Notes: a model not told the origin generated them from the letters alone. Shown: positions 1 through 13,070, numbered from the stretch's first letter. The stretch: 64,000 nt of DNA from Nipponacmea schrenckii (GCA_030562195.1 JAUJPP010000001.1:10904472-10968471), one strand, 5' to 3'. A program made the numbers and translations.

Positions 1-139
1 AGTACTTTTTTCTCAATTTTACAGTTTACTCTAATCATTTCCTATTCATTTAGGTATTACACTACATTAAATATTTAGAGATCAATAATCAAATGCACCA
101 TTTCAAGAAATTAGAATTTCTATAATATCAAAACCTTAC

Positions 140-3100
140 CAGGGTAGAAATCCATAGCTGAATCTTTCAGAAGATGAACTATGACTTTACTGACATTTTT
201 CAATAAGCTGGGAGATTTGTCAAAGTTTTCAGTTTCTCTACATGTAAAATATGATAGCCATGTTTGCTGAATTAAAAAGAAAGATTTGACATTTTAAGTT
301 GTGTTCACATGCAGACAAAGACTACAAACATTTCTCACAGAAAACAACTGCTATGAAATTAAGAGAATCCATCTTAACTTAACTAGTTATTGGCAAAACT
401 TGTTTTATATGATCTTTTTCAGATAACCTATGAGGAAAGATAACTCACTCAAGAATATATATTTTTAGAGTTATTATATTATCAGTCGACCGGCAAAAAT
501 CCAAGTGAAAACAATTTAAATAAATGTTTTTAAAGAAATGAAACAAAATTTATATTCTTCATTGAGTCATTTAGGGAACTCATAGGCACCTATAAAAGAC
601 TATCCTGTTCACACGTACCTGTGATTATGGAAAGAGTTTCAAGAGTTGATTTGAGTTCAGTGTGGACAAGGTTTATATTATTGTAGTACATACCTTTATA
701 TAACCCAACATATATCTCATAACATCACCATTAGCATCCATCATATCATTGGTAGTCTACAAAACAGACTGACTCTTTTACACCTAGAGATTTTCTCTAA
801 CAAGTATTCAAAGGTATTTTCCAACAAAGATATGAACTCACTTTTGCACAATATTACTGTTCATTATAATATATAAGATAGATTGTTCGATTGATTTGAT
901 TTAGAAAGTAAAGAATGAACTTTGAGAAATAAACTTGAGAACTGTGTGCAAGCCTAGTCACAATCCCTAAAGATAATTATAAATTACCAGACAATAGATG
1001 TTCCATAATGTTTCTTTTGTTAAAAATTTGTGAAAATCAACACCATTATCAAGGAAACTCTGCACAAAATCTGTTCTATCTTGGACAAGAGCTGTGACCA
1101 TGGCATCATACAAGGATGAAGGCTGCAAAATAATACATGACTGGTCAGCCTTTTATTGAAAGTAAATTGCCTGTTAACTAGATTGTTCATGCTCTTGCTA
1201 GCTTTTAACCATCCTTTGTCATTTTACATTGGTATGTTTAATACTTATTAACCTATGAATATAAATCTCCTTGAGGTTTGGGGTTCCATTAAATTGTTTG
1301 ATGATCTCGGAATGATTCCTGGAGGTTGTTTCAGTCAAATTAAAACCTTGTAGCTCTTTTTACAAATTGCGGTTTTACATCTGTATCAAAACCTGTAGAA
1401 TGTTTTACGACTGGATTTGTCACATTGACCATGGTCCACTTTCTTACTTCTCGGTTTAACAAATTCAAGCATAACCTTCTAGTCATATTGTAACTCTTAC
1501 ATCTTAACCAAATAACTGCAAAAATAACTAACTGTTCAGTGCAGATGTTGAAATGAAGAAAATGCAACAGTATGCAGACAATTATATCCAAAAATCAAAA
1601 GACTAATGACACAACTTTTCATGCTTTTGTTCAATTTAAACTTTAAATTTTAAAGCATAATGTTTTTGCCATAAAAAAAACGACTTACTTTCCATTTCTG
1701 TCGATTATCAGTGGTAAAGATTTCATGTCGAGCAATATCACACCTATTCCAGGCTAGGGCTAAGGCAAGTTGTGAATGGGCGTCCGATTTATTTGCTGAA
1801 ATACAAATTATATCTTGTGAAGATAACACCAATATGAAATACCGTACTATTAAACTGTAAATTACATCAAGAAATTATCATAATTAATTTAATTTAGGAA
1901 ATTTAAAATACTTAAATTAAGGGGATTTTCATTTTTTCAAAAAATTTTGGTCCCATTCCTCAAACAATCAATTTTCTCATAAGCACAGCATGTCTCAAGG
2001 TAAATTCACGGCAAATTCTTATCAGATATTTGCGGAACCACAAGAATAACTCAAATAAATAAGTATTTTAAAATTACTTAGTATAATTACATTGATAGGA
2101 TTATAGAAAAAATTTTGTCCTATAGTTTTGACAGCAGGTATGTCCACTGATCAACAAAGACTCACTTTGGCCAAGTTCAAAAATTCAAATTTCATCCTAA
2201 GAGATAGTATACCTTTAATAGATTCCCATTTCAATTTACTTTGTGGTTATTTATATTTATCGAGATTTGCATCATATTTTGTAATTTTGAATGATTTCTA
2301 CCTTTTAATAATGCATATAAAATAGCACGATCTATTTCTTTCACATCAGCTCTTTCTAGACTATAAACATTAACCTAAAAATATAAAAATATTCCTATTT
2401 AAATACTAATCTAGAAGTTTTCTTGTATGAGTTTTATGAAGGTGACTCTATATATGCCATCTATGATCTAATGAAATTGACACGAATCACATGTTCTTTG
2501 TCATTTAATGTCTAACCAATCACACAGTCTGTTCAAAAAAACATATCTTTTTCCTCATTTCATATCAAACTGACAATCTTCATGTTAAAAAAAAGTCCTT
2601 GTCTTTATAGTTATTGATAAAAGTCATGTCATAATCTTATCTGGTATCTGCATTTATTTCTTATCAACAGAAACTCTTTCATGTCTTGAATGAATTAGTG
2701 ATGTTTGGGAATCTCAGAAATAGCAAATAGGATCATTCAAATTGTTTGAAAAGATGACTTACCAATCTTCTGTTTTGTAGACATTCATTTAGCTCTCTGA
2801 CAAGTGACTTGATTTTTTCTGGTTCAGACACACCAAAACATTTTCTTGTTTTTTCTTTTAATATTTCATCAATTTCTGCACTCTTTCTTGAAGTTTCATC
2901 ACTACAAAATTGAATTTATCAATTAGGTAGCTATTTTTTACAAATACCAAAGAAGTTTGATAAAAAACAGATCATATCAAAACTTTTAGCCATAGCGGGC
3001 GTTATTTATCAAATAATCCTTGTTCTGTAAAGTCATTTCCTGTGCTACCAAATATTGTAGGCCAGGCTCATCCTCTCAGGACATTTAATGTCCTTGCTGA

Positions 3101-6100
3101 TCATTTCCTTGTTACTGTTGGTCATTCTGTAAGTATATCTGTGTAACCATCACTCCATTGAATATATTAGTGCATTCACTAGACAGAACCATTGAATAAA
3201 AACAAAATAAATCTTACTCATATTTCTTTTTAGTAAGCTTATAACCAAAAGCAATCAGATCAGCACAGCGGCCAGTACCATTTATAACCACTACTGGTGT
3301 ATTACGTCGTAATGTTTCTAATACCGTTTTCATTGTATTTATACCACCTTCGACTACTAACAATACACATGGTACGTGTACACCTATACAATACCAACAC
3401 ATAATAATAGCAAAGTAAAATATCAACTCAAATTATAGTTTGCTGCAACTGCTGGTATCAAACTTGTTGCAATGAAACTCTACTTGTTCAGGGATTTCAA
3501 CAAAGGAGCAATGTTTGCTTTTATTTTGAGCTCTTGATTTTATTCTTGATTATATCTAGTTTACATAGGGCTGAAACTATTTTTAGAGAAGTGCAGTATG
3601 TTTAAAAAATCATATTAAGTATAGTTAAAGCATTCAACAGAAAATTCTGTCCACTTACTTTGAGTGGTAGCTACTCCAGTTTCAACTTTTTGAGATATAA
3701 AACTCTCTAGTTTAGATCGAAATTCGATCTCACCACCATATTTACCATGTGTACCATTATCAACTAAGAGAAAATGGGTATGATTGTGATCTAGTGGAGC
3801 ACCATCACCTTGATCAACTGTATCTTCTACAGAATACACTGCTGGGAACAATCCATTGGCCTGCAGAGAATATAGAAATATACAAACAATGCTACTAATA
3901 ACTTCAATGGGATTTAAAACTTTTTTTATACTGCTGTGTAGGTGTATTGTATGACGGTTTTATTTGGTTTCTGGAAATGGTGAAATTAAGATTAGATTAT
4001 GATTTCACCATCATAGATGTCAGTCATTATCACCAGAACAGTGCATATATAAGATAAATGTCTTAAAGACATAATACTACAAATAAATAGTCCAGAAAGT
4101 CACTTTAGTCTTATTCTCAATAAACAATTTAGATAAAACAGACAACGCTATAAGCTTACTTACCCCTTCACCATCTAAAGCTAATCTATTGTTGATGACA
4201 CCCCAAGTAGCTATGCCTAAGGCTACAACCCGATTCTGTTCAGGATTACCAGTAGAGAATATATGGTCTCTGACAGCTTCACCAACAAACTCCATAACAC
4301 CAGCTGCTGTACCTCCTGTCACAATCCAAGCCCCTGAAAACAACAATTATCAATTTGATTCTAATATAACTGAAGTCTGCTTGATAAATAATCTGTCTTA
4401 TATTATCTTGAATTAAGGATTTTATGTAGAACCAAATCAATGTAAATTTTCTTCAATCGCACACCATAGACTCAACATTCAGGCAAATATAATTCCAATG
4501 TTTAGTACATAACCATTAAAAGTCAGCATGGTTTGTAGTCAGATGTGTCCATTAAATGCATAGTGAACAATAGTGCAACCGTGAGAAAACTTTGATGTAC
4601 TTGTATTTCCATTGTCATTTGATTCAATAAATAGAGGGGACTATGGAAGCTTCTGATTAATGTAAAGAAACAAAGAAAATATATCTACATAAAATAAATG
4701 GTAATGAATACCTGTACTTTTGGCAGCATGGATTAACCCTTGTTTTAAAACAGTTCTTAATCTGGCTTTCAATTCAAATTTCTTAGCGCCACCAGTTACA
4801 GAGATGAGTAGTTTTGGTACAGGTAATCCCCAATGTTCAATCAAAATTTCCCATACATCATTTAGATTGGTGGTCGGATCCAGTCTCACATACTGCAAAT
4901 ATCAAATAGATAAACATTGATTAAACATTGACTACTAAGAGAGATTGAAAAAATCCACCATTTTAGAAGAAATATCAAAAGCAGGGGACAACATTTGTAA
5001 TTAAGAGACAACAATTATTATGGATATTTTCCATATTTTCCTTTAAACGCAATATATCATTAAACATAACGCTTTCAAGTGATACTACTTATATAGAAGT
5101 CTATGTCCATAATAATAGTTGTATCTTAATTTGCAGTGATACCTCTAATTATCTTACAAAGATTACCCCTTATATTCTTTTTATGGCATTTAGTAATACA
5201 AATTGGTAGTATAATAATAATAACTGAGTTTTATGGAATAACGATTACTGAGTTTATTTATTCTGCGACGTTTCAACAAGTATTCTCTTGCCGTTATCCA
5301 GCTTGACAATCTTCCTGCTTAATAACGACAAGAGAACACTTTTTGAAACGTTGCAGAATAAAAAAAATGCAGTAATTGTCATTCCATTAAACTTAGATAT
5401 TATTATTACCCCTTATAATTTTAGATTGATATTACTATATTGCTTTGAAGATACAAAAGACCTTAGTACGTAGTACACAGGGTGTTGATAAATGAGGAAT
5501 GGCTATATTATGTCATGGTGATGTACAGTATCTGACCTGAGACAACTTGAGTACTAAACATATATATTCAAAATACAACATGACTGGGGGTTTGATCACC
5601 TACTTTAGAGTGTTTATAAAATAATCATTTTAATGGAAAACTTACAGGAGAGTTGGTTGTGTCATGTCCAAATCCACGGAAAGTAATTTCTCCAAAAGAG
5701 TCGCATGCCTTTTTATCTGTATGGGTCTGTATTGACCATTTTTCTTTCTTTTGGCTTTTATCGACTGGTATTCCCATTTCCAGATGCCATTCCACATCTC
5801 TACCACACTGACAGCAATTACTAAAACATACATTCAATTCAGACCAGGTTTTAATTTTGTATCTTTCTTAAAAAAAATTTTTTTTTTTCCATTGAAATTA
5901 ATCTAAAAATAATTAGTAAGTTTATATGTAGCATTTAGTTGTAGATCTGAATAATATGGATTATTTACAGAAATGGAGAAATAAAAACAAAACAGACAGA
6001 TCAAAATATTCCAGAGGACATATCTTAATTTGACTAAAGCAGCACAAAATAAACAAAATAGAAGAAAAACTTACGTTTTAGACCCTTCATCAAGTGTATA

Positions 6101-7904
6101 TCTACTGCATTCTCTTTGAAATATTTTATTAGAGATAAAACTAGCAGTCTTTTTCTGAAAGATAGGGAAAGAGTAAAATCCATTACCAGTATAATACAGA
6201 AAAGGGATGTGAAATTTTTTCTTCCGTTGAACAAACTGTTTAGAAGACATTATTCACTTTAAAACATTAGTCTTTCACTTAAATAGTACACATGCAATAT
6301 GCAAGTTTTTTTTGACAACAAATACGAAAGGGAACATAAATCAAAAGGAAAAATTGAACATATCAGAATACATGTTAGCCGATCGATAAAAAAATAAGCT
6401 TTTGTACTTCAGCCAAAAAAAGGTGAGGTTACGACACAATATAATTCTTACTTTGTTGGGTTTACGTTTACGTCTTGTAGGTTGTAGGCCCTTATAGTGA
6501 AACATGTTAGTAAAGTTATTGCTGGACTTCATTACAAGTCTAATTTACTAATGAACTATGTTTAGTAGGGTTTAACAACTGCTTATATAACAATCCTAAT
6601 GACATTAATCAATAGATTATCTCATTAATCTGATAATCTAGCAGTACAGTAACTGGTTCACAAGTAACTGATAATTAGTGATTTGTTGAAAGTGATTCTA
6701 TTCAATATTTTTTATTAGGAGAGCTTAGCAACAGTTTATATATTTCAGAGAAAGAAAAAAATGTTACTAGTATTTAAATTTGTAAAGATAAAGAGCAGTG
6801 CTTTAGAAATACAAGTGGAGTGTGTATCCAATTATTAAGTAATTTTACATTAAGTGTACAAAGAGAATATTTCACTACAACAAAGACACACATATTTTCT
6901 ACTAGTCTTTCCTATGATCTTTGATGCAAACTTTCAATTTCTTTATTTTTCTATTTATTTATTTTATGTAGATTCATTTGATATGGTACTTACTTGATTT
7001 GATAATATTCTTTTGGAGACAGGTTTTTTTTTTCTTTGTTGATCATCAGTTAGTTTCATAGTTGATCTGGCACGTCTCAATATAGAATTAAAACTGTTCT
7101 TAAAACTTGATTCTTTTTCCGGATCATCAACAACGTAAGTATCATTGCTACCAATTGAAACTGTGTCTTGTTGCTTTTTTTTAGGCTTAGGTGGTAGCTT
7201 ATCACCCACATATCCAATGTTTTCAAAATCTTCCACAGTGTAGGTATCTGTACTGGCAAAAGAGTCTTCAGTACCTTGATTGTGTTTACGTTTATTTTTT
7301 TTTTTATGTCGTCTGCTTTCTTCATATTCTTCATCTGGAGTGTTTTCAGCAGACCTGCGCTTGTGCTTTTTGCTTTTTTTTCTTGAAGAATGTCGTGACA
7401 AACCCTCTGAAAGTGCAGATTGTGTAAAGGTGTTAAATGGGTCAGTCTCTTTTAATTCCATTTCATTATCATTACCAGTAGCACTATTCACTTTCTTTGG
7501 TGAAGGCAATTCAGCTGAGTTGATTGTTAATTCCTCTCTAGAAGGCTGGGGTATCTTAGACACTTTGTGTTCTGGGCTATCAATATACATGACTTGTTGT
7601 TCTTTCTTCTGATGAGTTGGACTCTGTAATGTCCAGTGTGTAGTTGGCTGATTAGAAGATGTTGGTTCTTCATCACCTGTTTTTGAACCATGATGAGGTG
7701 GAGTAGCACTTCCAGGTGACGTGAAAGAAGTATTGAAATGTGACATTGAGCCGTTCTCAGAATCAATCTTGAGTTTATTTTTTAATTGTGCGGAACTAAA
7801 ACTGTTTAAATTCGCTAAGTCATCTAAATCCCTATCAGAACCGACACTGAATGTTTGTTTTCTGGCACCATTTTGATCTCTGTACATAGCCACTTCTGTG
7901 TTCT
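140..7904 (-). CDS. TRPM: TRPM-family cation channel, N-terminal cytoplasmic half (partial)
   Basis: Multi-exon gene read right to left and leaving the window at the left edge. Exons that keep phase: 6994-7904 (ATG at 7885-7887), 6075-6154, 5646-5820, 4712-4892, 4164-4333, 3659-3860, 3218-3383, 2763-2901, 2302-2374, 1689-1795, 988-1122; less certain are 694-756 and 140-237. Each confident junction has AG and GT. Exons from 6154 onward encode the TRPM homology region (SLOG/LSDAT fold): [15 protein letters not shown], then [20 protein letters not shown], then [16 protein letters not shown] and [20 protein letters not shown], followed by the helical stretch [16 protein letters not shown] and [20 protein letters not shown]. 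The channel and TRP helix would lie outside the window. The first coding exon (about 298 codons) is Ser/Lys-rich and looks disordered. The family is a plasma-membrane cation channel; the subfamily is not assignable here. An AG just before 7904 suggests a noncoding exon upstream. Confidence 0.9.
1917..2218 (+). mobile_element. MITE, family A, copy 1 (TRPM intron)
   Basis: About 302 bp bounded by TTAAGGGGAT on the left and ATACCTTTAA on the right, inside the TRPM intron between exons 1689-1795 and 2302-2374. The block at 2129-2190 (CAGCAGGTATGTCCACTGAT, then TTGGCCAAGTTCAAAAATTC) aligns with copies at 13075-13373 (same orientation) and 39332-39662 (reverse). No coding capacity; a short ORF here is only the repeat. 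This is probably a non-autonomous DNA transposon; the TTAA at the ends could be target duplication or part of the inverted repeat. Confidence 0.7.
5228..5389. repeat. Foldback element with hammerhead-like core (imperfect inverted repeat)
   Basis: Two arms of about 73 bp, 5228-5302 and 5317-5389, are imperfect reverse complements around a short loop, in a TRPM intron. Both arms carry TTCTGCGACGTTTCAACAAG or its complement with changes. Read on the minus strand the left arm gives CTGGATAACGGCAAG, a short loop, then CTTGTTGAAACGTCGCAG, resembling a degenerate hammerhead core. The element at 16145-16321 has the same architecture. Possibly a relic of Penelope-type terminal repeats. Confidence 0.65.
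6452..6532 (-). CDS. Candidate alternative first coding exon of the TRPM gene
   Basis: An ATG at 6530-6532 opens 27 codons ending in a basic stretch (TRRKRKPNK) directly before a consensus donor GTAAGA at 6446-6451. It ends in phase 0, the phase required by the acceptor of the next TRPM exon (6154) and the phase in which the long exon 6994-7904 also ends. It could therefore give a short-N-terminus isoform from an internal promoter. There is no homology support. A weak acceptor-like AG lies upstream, but reading through it would not keep phase. Chance is a real alternative. Confidence 0.35.
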
Positions 7905-9200
7905 CTGTAATGATCAAGACGAATAAAACTCAAATTGAAGTACGAAATGTGACCGTGCCTGTGGAGTTTGGACTCGGGAGCCGTGGAGCCTCACGCCTGC
8001 CGCCTGGGACGAGGGAAATTTTTTTGGGGCAATGACTGAATGAGTTAGAATAGTAACAAATATGTCATGCAATTGAAAATTTTCAAAATGACTGGATTGA
8101 GGTGATGAAATATCATATAGAGAGTCTAATGTATAATAGGTTATTTTTAAAAAATATATTTACTTTCGATCTAACTAAGCTACATGTTTACATTTGTTTA
8201 TCACAGCCATGTTGAATCCATGTGGTCGCTTATGTAAACGAGGATATTATGGAGATTTATAAATCATTCCTTTTTTCATAAACTTTAAAATTGATCGATT
8301 CCATTTTTAAAAAAAATTGAATTTTTTTTTCATATTTCATACTGGTATTTAATTGATTTACTACAACCTCTTCATTCAAGTTACGTTCGAACTTTTGTTA
8401 TTTGCAGATGGGCGACAAAAGGGAGACAATTATTAATAAAGAAATTAGTACAGACCAAAAGAAATTAAATTGAAAGACGTGTCATTGAAAGACGTATCTA
8501 CCAGTATAGGTTTTATACATTTATATACAGGCCTATTGATAAATGAAGGATTCACTCATAGGCTATTAAGGCAGATTATATCAACTCCGACAGTAGACTA
8601 AAATTAGTCTTCAGGTTTTATTTCGAGCACGTAAAGAGCGCAGAATGTGCTCGATTAGGCTACAGGGTCTATTATTAATTTAAGATAAAATACTAAAAAC
8701 CAATTAACTAATTTATCCTTTCCTTCGTCAACAAGACTCGTTGTATTTCATACGATTGTTTGTATTATTGTACTATACTACGAGGCCAAATGAGGAACTC
8801 ATTAAAGGTATAATAAACAAATCATACAGTGCAAATACAAGTAAAATCATGTAGGCCTATCCTCCCCTCCTTGTCCTTGGCATCGGTTTGTTTTTAGATC
8901 TTCGGTACCGGTTCCCAGTTCCACATACCTTTGCAAATACGGGCCATATAATGCATTTCTTGGCATCACTAGGCCTTCTAGAACTCTGGTACCCAGTACC
9001 TCTAAACAAATCAAATTGCCTTCATTGGCAAAATGGATCGATTTAAAAATTCAAGCACGATGTGCCACACCAAATAACCCAAGTGGTGAAATTTGTTCGA
9101 GATCACTCTTTCAGGACTGAAAAAATGAGATTAGATTTGACGTAAACGTGAACACTTTTCGAAGCATAAGAATGAAGCACGTCACACAAGAACATAATAG
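7905..9200. other. Upstream region of the TRPM gene, no gene recognised
   Basis: This stretch should hold the TRPM promoter and any 5' untranslated exon. A short GC-richer patch at about 7960-8020 stands out from the AT-rich surroundings and could be untranslated exon or promoter; no clear TATA box or initiator could be assigned. The remainder shows no ORF or repeat that I can name. Confidence 0.4.
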
Positions 9201-9500
9201 GCATTTTTTAGTTAAGGGTGTTATAAGAGATGCTCTCCTATAGAAGCACTGGCCTAGGTCACAAGTAGAGACTATTCTACGAATTTCAGTAAACATCAAT
9301 TGATAAAATCCATTAAATTAAAAATGCAAAGCGATTACTTCAGGGAGATAATGAAAGGGGGTCTAATCTGCCATGTACAATAATATTACTCATTTTTATT
9401 CCTTTTGTAAGCTGTCATTAAACGATTGGTATAGATATTAGGGAATTCATCCTGGAGTTCTTTGTAAAAGCGTTTCACAATCACAGAGGCATTTTAAGCT

Positions 9501-9816
9501 TTAGAATTGTAGGTGGCGACAAAAGTAGGCTATAATCTGATTATCATGTTGGATATTTAGACCGTGAGGTACGACTGTTTGTAATTGGTCTATCCAGAAA
9601 CTCCCCCTTTGTAGTCGCTTTGTTTTAGGTTTGATTGTTGTAGAGATTAATATCTTTTCTATTGTAATAAAAAGAAGATCTTCAATGGAATGATTGGTTG
9701 AATCGAAATGGTTCGCGATTGGTCTATCTTTTTTACGGAGAAATGTCAAAGCGATGACCGCTTAAACCAGTACGCCACGCGTTTTGTGTTTCCACAATAT
9801 ATTGTACGTCACATTT
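9501..9816 (-). pseudogene. GIY-YIG endonuclease domain of Penelope-like element (copy 1)
   Basis: On the minus strand the stretch CDVQYIVETQNAWRTGLSGH, a frame change, then KKDRPIANHFDSTNHSIEDL and SFWIDQLQTVVPHGLNIQ follow the order of the GIY-YIG nuclease module of Penelope-type elements: a Cys before the YIG strand, an Arg on the following helix, a His-rich turn and a terminal WI..L.T..P.GLN block. Here YIG is YIV and the frame is broken near 9740, so it is inactive. In the family this nuclease nicks target DNA for primed reverse transcription. Confidence 0.75.
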
Positions 9817-10249
9817 TTTAACAGGAAATTAGGTAAATTACGTTTTTATCGATGTACGAAAGAACTTGCCGTTTTTCTTATTTTCAAAATAGTGAGCAAC
9901 AGGTAGCCTATATACTCGCAGGAACGACACCGAGAACCTCCACATGGTACAGAACCGAAAACGTTGAGTGGAGGAGGGGGCATATTTTTGTTCTCAATAG
10001 CCGAAAGAGTGTCGTTTTTAATTTAGTGCAAATAACGTTTTGAGTAACCCCTAAGTTTATCAAATACGAGTTCGCAAGCCAAATGAAAATCTGTCTTTCT
10101 AGTGCAAATTCTGTTGAATCTCTGAATTCGCGATTTTGTTATGCCTGAAAATGTATGCTTCGGATGGAACGAAGTTTTTAATAAAAATTGGTGTGTGTCA
10201 GTTTCTTTATAAAATACTTTAATATCAAGTTTTTCGTTTGATTACATCT

Positions 10250-10720
10250 CTATCCTTTGAATACAGTTGTATCCAAGAAATTCATGCTATGTTCTGAGAT
10301 GTTTGCTGTAAGTTTTATAGAAGGATGGTGATTATTTAGAATTTCGAAATACTCCCAAAAGTTTGCCAGAGATTCTGTCCAAATAATAAAAATATCGTTA
10401 AGAAACCTTGATTTGAAACCTCGGGATTTGAGTTTCTGAGAAAGGCTTTTCGAACAGCGTCTAAACAAGATTTGTTATCAATATTCGTGTACATGCTTTT
10501 AACAAATTTGAAATTTGAACGACACAACAATTGCCCTTGTCACTCTTGCGGATTATTATTGTCTGATCATTTTTCAAAGTGGTTAAAACAGAGCGTTCAA
10601 AATTAGTAAGGTTGTTCTTTTCATTTACCAGTGATAAACGGGAGACCTCTTCGTATAAACTTTCGCATTTACTCAAAATAATTATGGTCAATCGCATAAA
10701 TCTGGTGGATTCCAACCAGA
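10250..10720 (-). pseudogene. Penelope-type reverse transcriptase fragments (copy 1)
   Basis: Three overlapping minus-strand reading frames together resemble a Penelope RT with an internal deletion. The N-terminal part has the motif TLKNDQTIIIRKSDKG (family: ADKG finger region). A short piece reads KSMYTNIDNKSCLDAVRKAF (family: D.S.MYTNIP). The catalytic region reads FLNDIFIIW in place of the usual YxDDIFxIW, followed by LNNHHPSIKLTANISEHSMN and FLDTTV, the conserved thumb-side block. Loss of an aspartate in the catalytic motif, frame changes and missing palm sequence show it is dead. Confidence 0.75.
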
Positions 10721-10783
10721 CTAGTCTACAAATGGAGTTCGCTTTCCTCGGCCTAATTTTTCAAGAAGAAAGGAAGAAATAAT

Positions 10784-11498
10784 TTATTTTAAAAGTCCTA
10801 ATGACGTGCTCAATCGACGATAAAATTTGTAAGCGTTCAGTTTAATTGGTAGACCCATTAGGAATAAATAGCTTTGGCAGTGGGGGTCCGAAAATTCGCG
10901 AATTTGGGTTACAAACAGAGAGGCTGCAGGACATTTGGATTTGGTCAATTTGATCATTTCCATCATCCAACGGTGGATGGATTCACCAGACTCTTCCCTG
11001 TTGTCCAATCCAATGTGGAATAAAACCTTCTTTGGAATAGTGGATGGAGAAATCTTTGAAAGTAAATGGGTAATATGTTGTACACGGGCACCAGGGTATG
11101 ATTCAGCACGGGTATCAGTATCAATAGTTGGTATATTACTAATGTTGGAGGATCCTATGATAAGGATTGGCTTCACAAAAGTAGGCAGGGACCACTTGGT
11201 TTTGTCCTTTAGGTTTTCATGGCGTCTTGGTATAAATGGCGTTGGTGTGTTTCCCAAACTTAAACGACGACGGGATGTGGATTTGGTGACTGTTTCTGGA
11301 TTTGAACTCGGCTTGAATTCTGTGGTGTTGACGGTTTGGAGATACAATGGTTGGTAAGATATTGGGTCTTTTGTTTGGAGTCGGCAAATATGTTAATTTG
11401 CTTGGTATTTGTGTCGGCGATGGTGTTAGTTTCCGTTTTGGAGTGGTGACGATTCTATTTAGAAGCAAGATGGTTGGCGGGCTTGGTGGAACATCCAT
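10784..11498 (-). pseudogene. SGNH/GDSL-hydrolase-like ORF of Penelope-like element (copy 1)
   Basis: The frame 11347-10784 (about 187 codons) contains PILIIGSSNISNIPT, a degenerate block I (family G-D-S), then ESYPGARVQHITHLLSKISP, then KKVLFHIGLDNREESGES in the position of the G-x-N-D/N block. Upstream in an overlapping frame, from an ATG at 11496-11498, lies a Pro/Thr-rich segment that probably belonged to the same ORF before a frameshift. Proteins of this layout occur in several retroelements; the role is not established. The equivalent in copy 2 (22310-21890) reads GWNNR where this copy reads GLDNR. Confidence 0.55.
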
Positions 11499-11609
11499 GT
11501 CTCGTCACATCACCAATAACGCAATACACCACTTCACATCAATCATTATATTTTGGACTTCAATCATGGTTCATGACTTACACGAGTTCGTTCCAATAAC
11601 AAAGTGACT

Positions 11610-13070
11610 GGATATAATATCTTTAACCTTTGGAATGCCTCTCGTATCTATACTAAACATGTCTTACCCAGACATCACACCTGGTGACAAACAATTCAAG
11701 CAAGCACCTCAGCATTTATTATCTACCACAACGGACATAGTGAAATATGATCTATATACTATCTGATCAGATACTAGTAGTTTAAATGTCACACACGGTC
11801 ACACAGATCGACGCTTAAGACCCAATATCTTCTAGAAATTTTGACGAAATGATGGCAAATAGAGACATCTTCTGAACTAAAGGACTACAATTCGCGTATT
11901 CCAAAATAACGAATACGAGGTAAATAACCACTAAAAAGGATCATTATAAGCGGACAGCAAATTCTATTCCTAAAATTTTCACGAGAAAGGGCAAGAAGGC
12001 GATAGTGTGACCTTAATGTTATTTACAAGATATTAAGTGAACAATCTGTTATGTTTGATTTCAACAAAATATTTTGTTAACTTCCTACAAATTATTCAAT
12101 TTTCAATACCAAGCTTCTTTTTAACCTGGGAATAAATCATATTTTGTTAGCTTGTTTGAAGCAGATTATATCCATTTACAGCTAAAATTATAGGCTTACT
12201 AAAAAAGTTTTCTTAATTTGAATCATAATTTAGAAAAACCTAATTAACTTTTTTGAGTACAAAAAATCCTGAGATTTAATTAGTATTTAATAAGTACAAA
12301 ATTAATCAACTATATATAAATATGTTAACGTGTTAACAAGGTAGACTAAAATCCAAAGACACAATAAATTACTGTTCCTCCTTTTATTATTCAAAATATT
12401 TGACTGAACGAAGCTGGTTTTAGCTGTTTGTTTATTCCTTTTTTTCTGTCTCTCATTTCCCCTTCGTCCTCTTTCTTCTGAAGAAAAGCGTAGAAATGGA
12501 TTTGCCATATCGATAATTCGTCACTCAAGGGAAGTATAATGCATATGCAAGTGGGATGGTCTAAGCTCATGTTAAAATGTCCTAATGTCTATAAGTGACT
12601 ACCGAAAGAAGCATATTTCAAAAATAAAAACTTAAATAAGTAGCCGTCTATAAGTAGATCTACTTGTATTTAACAGCCTTTGAGTGTTTTCAATAAACCC
12701 TTTTTTCACATTATTCAAGAAAGGTACACATTTTTATGATAAGACTTGTGGAGGGTTTTATTTTAAAAAATAGGATATCATAATGACTGGAAACGAAATC
12801 GTCTGTTGCTTTCAGAGTTATACCGTAAATTGAAGATTGACCCTTTATCTTTTTGTAGCCGCAAAACACTTACACTTTTTGTCCTGAAACCAAAGATAAA
12901 AGGAAGATTAAATCAAGTTTCTCATTAAACATTCATGTTTCCCATCACCCAATACCAATTATAATAATGTAACAACAATTTTTTGTTGTCATAAGTTAGT
13001 TGATGATTGTATTTAAATTGCTAAACAAACCCAATACGAAAGTCATCAGGAGTAAAACAATCAAAGGATG
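11610..13070. other. Intergenic, no feature recognised
   Basis: AT-rich sequence between the PLE copy and the MITE at 13075. A minus-strand ORF beginning with ATG at 12508 (68 codons, basic) has no recognisable domain and no supporting splice context, so it is not called. Nothing else stands out. Confidence 0.4.

Larger units (their letters stand above)
9220..11600 (-). mobile_element. Penelope-like retroelement, decayed copy 1
   Basis: Minus-strand retroelement relic. In coding order it holds a Pro/Thr-rich stretch and an SGNH-hydrolase-like ORF (11498-10784), reverse transcriptase fragments (about 10720-10250) and a GIY-YIG endonuclease domain (about 9816-9500), then a noncoding 3' part shared with copy 2 (19890-22315). 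An RT followed by a C-terminal GIY-YIG nuclease is diagnostic of endonuclease-positive Penelope-like elements. Stops, frameshifts and an internal deletion in RT make it nonfunctional. The limits are those of similarity between the two copies; no target duplication was found. Confidence 0.8.

Noticed and set aside
4189..4416. Plus-strand ORF of 75 codons
   Set aside because: Antisense shadow of the TRPM exon 4164-4333.
7191..7612. Plus-strand ORFs of 78 and 110 codons
   Set aside because: Complement of the first TRPM coding exon; composition mirrors its Lys/Ser-rich frame.
10935..11607. Plus-strand ORFs of 140 and 86 codons
   Set aside because: They lie opposite the SGNH-like and Pro/Thr-rich minus-strand ORFs of PLE copy 1 and have no domain signature.
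12302..12508. Basic 68-codon minus-strand ORF with ATG
   Set aside because: No homology, no splice or promoter context; expected by chance in this length of DNA.
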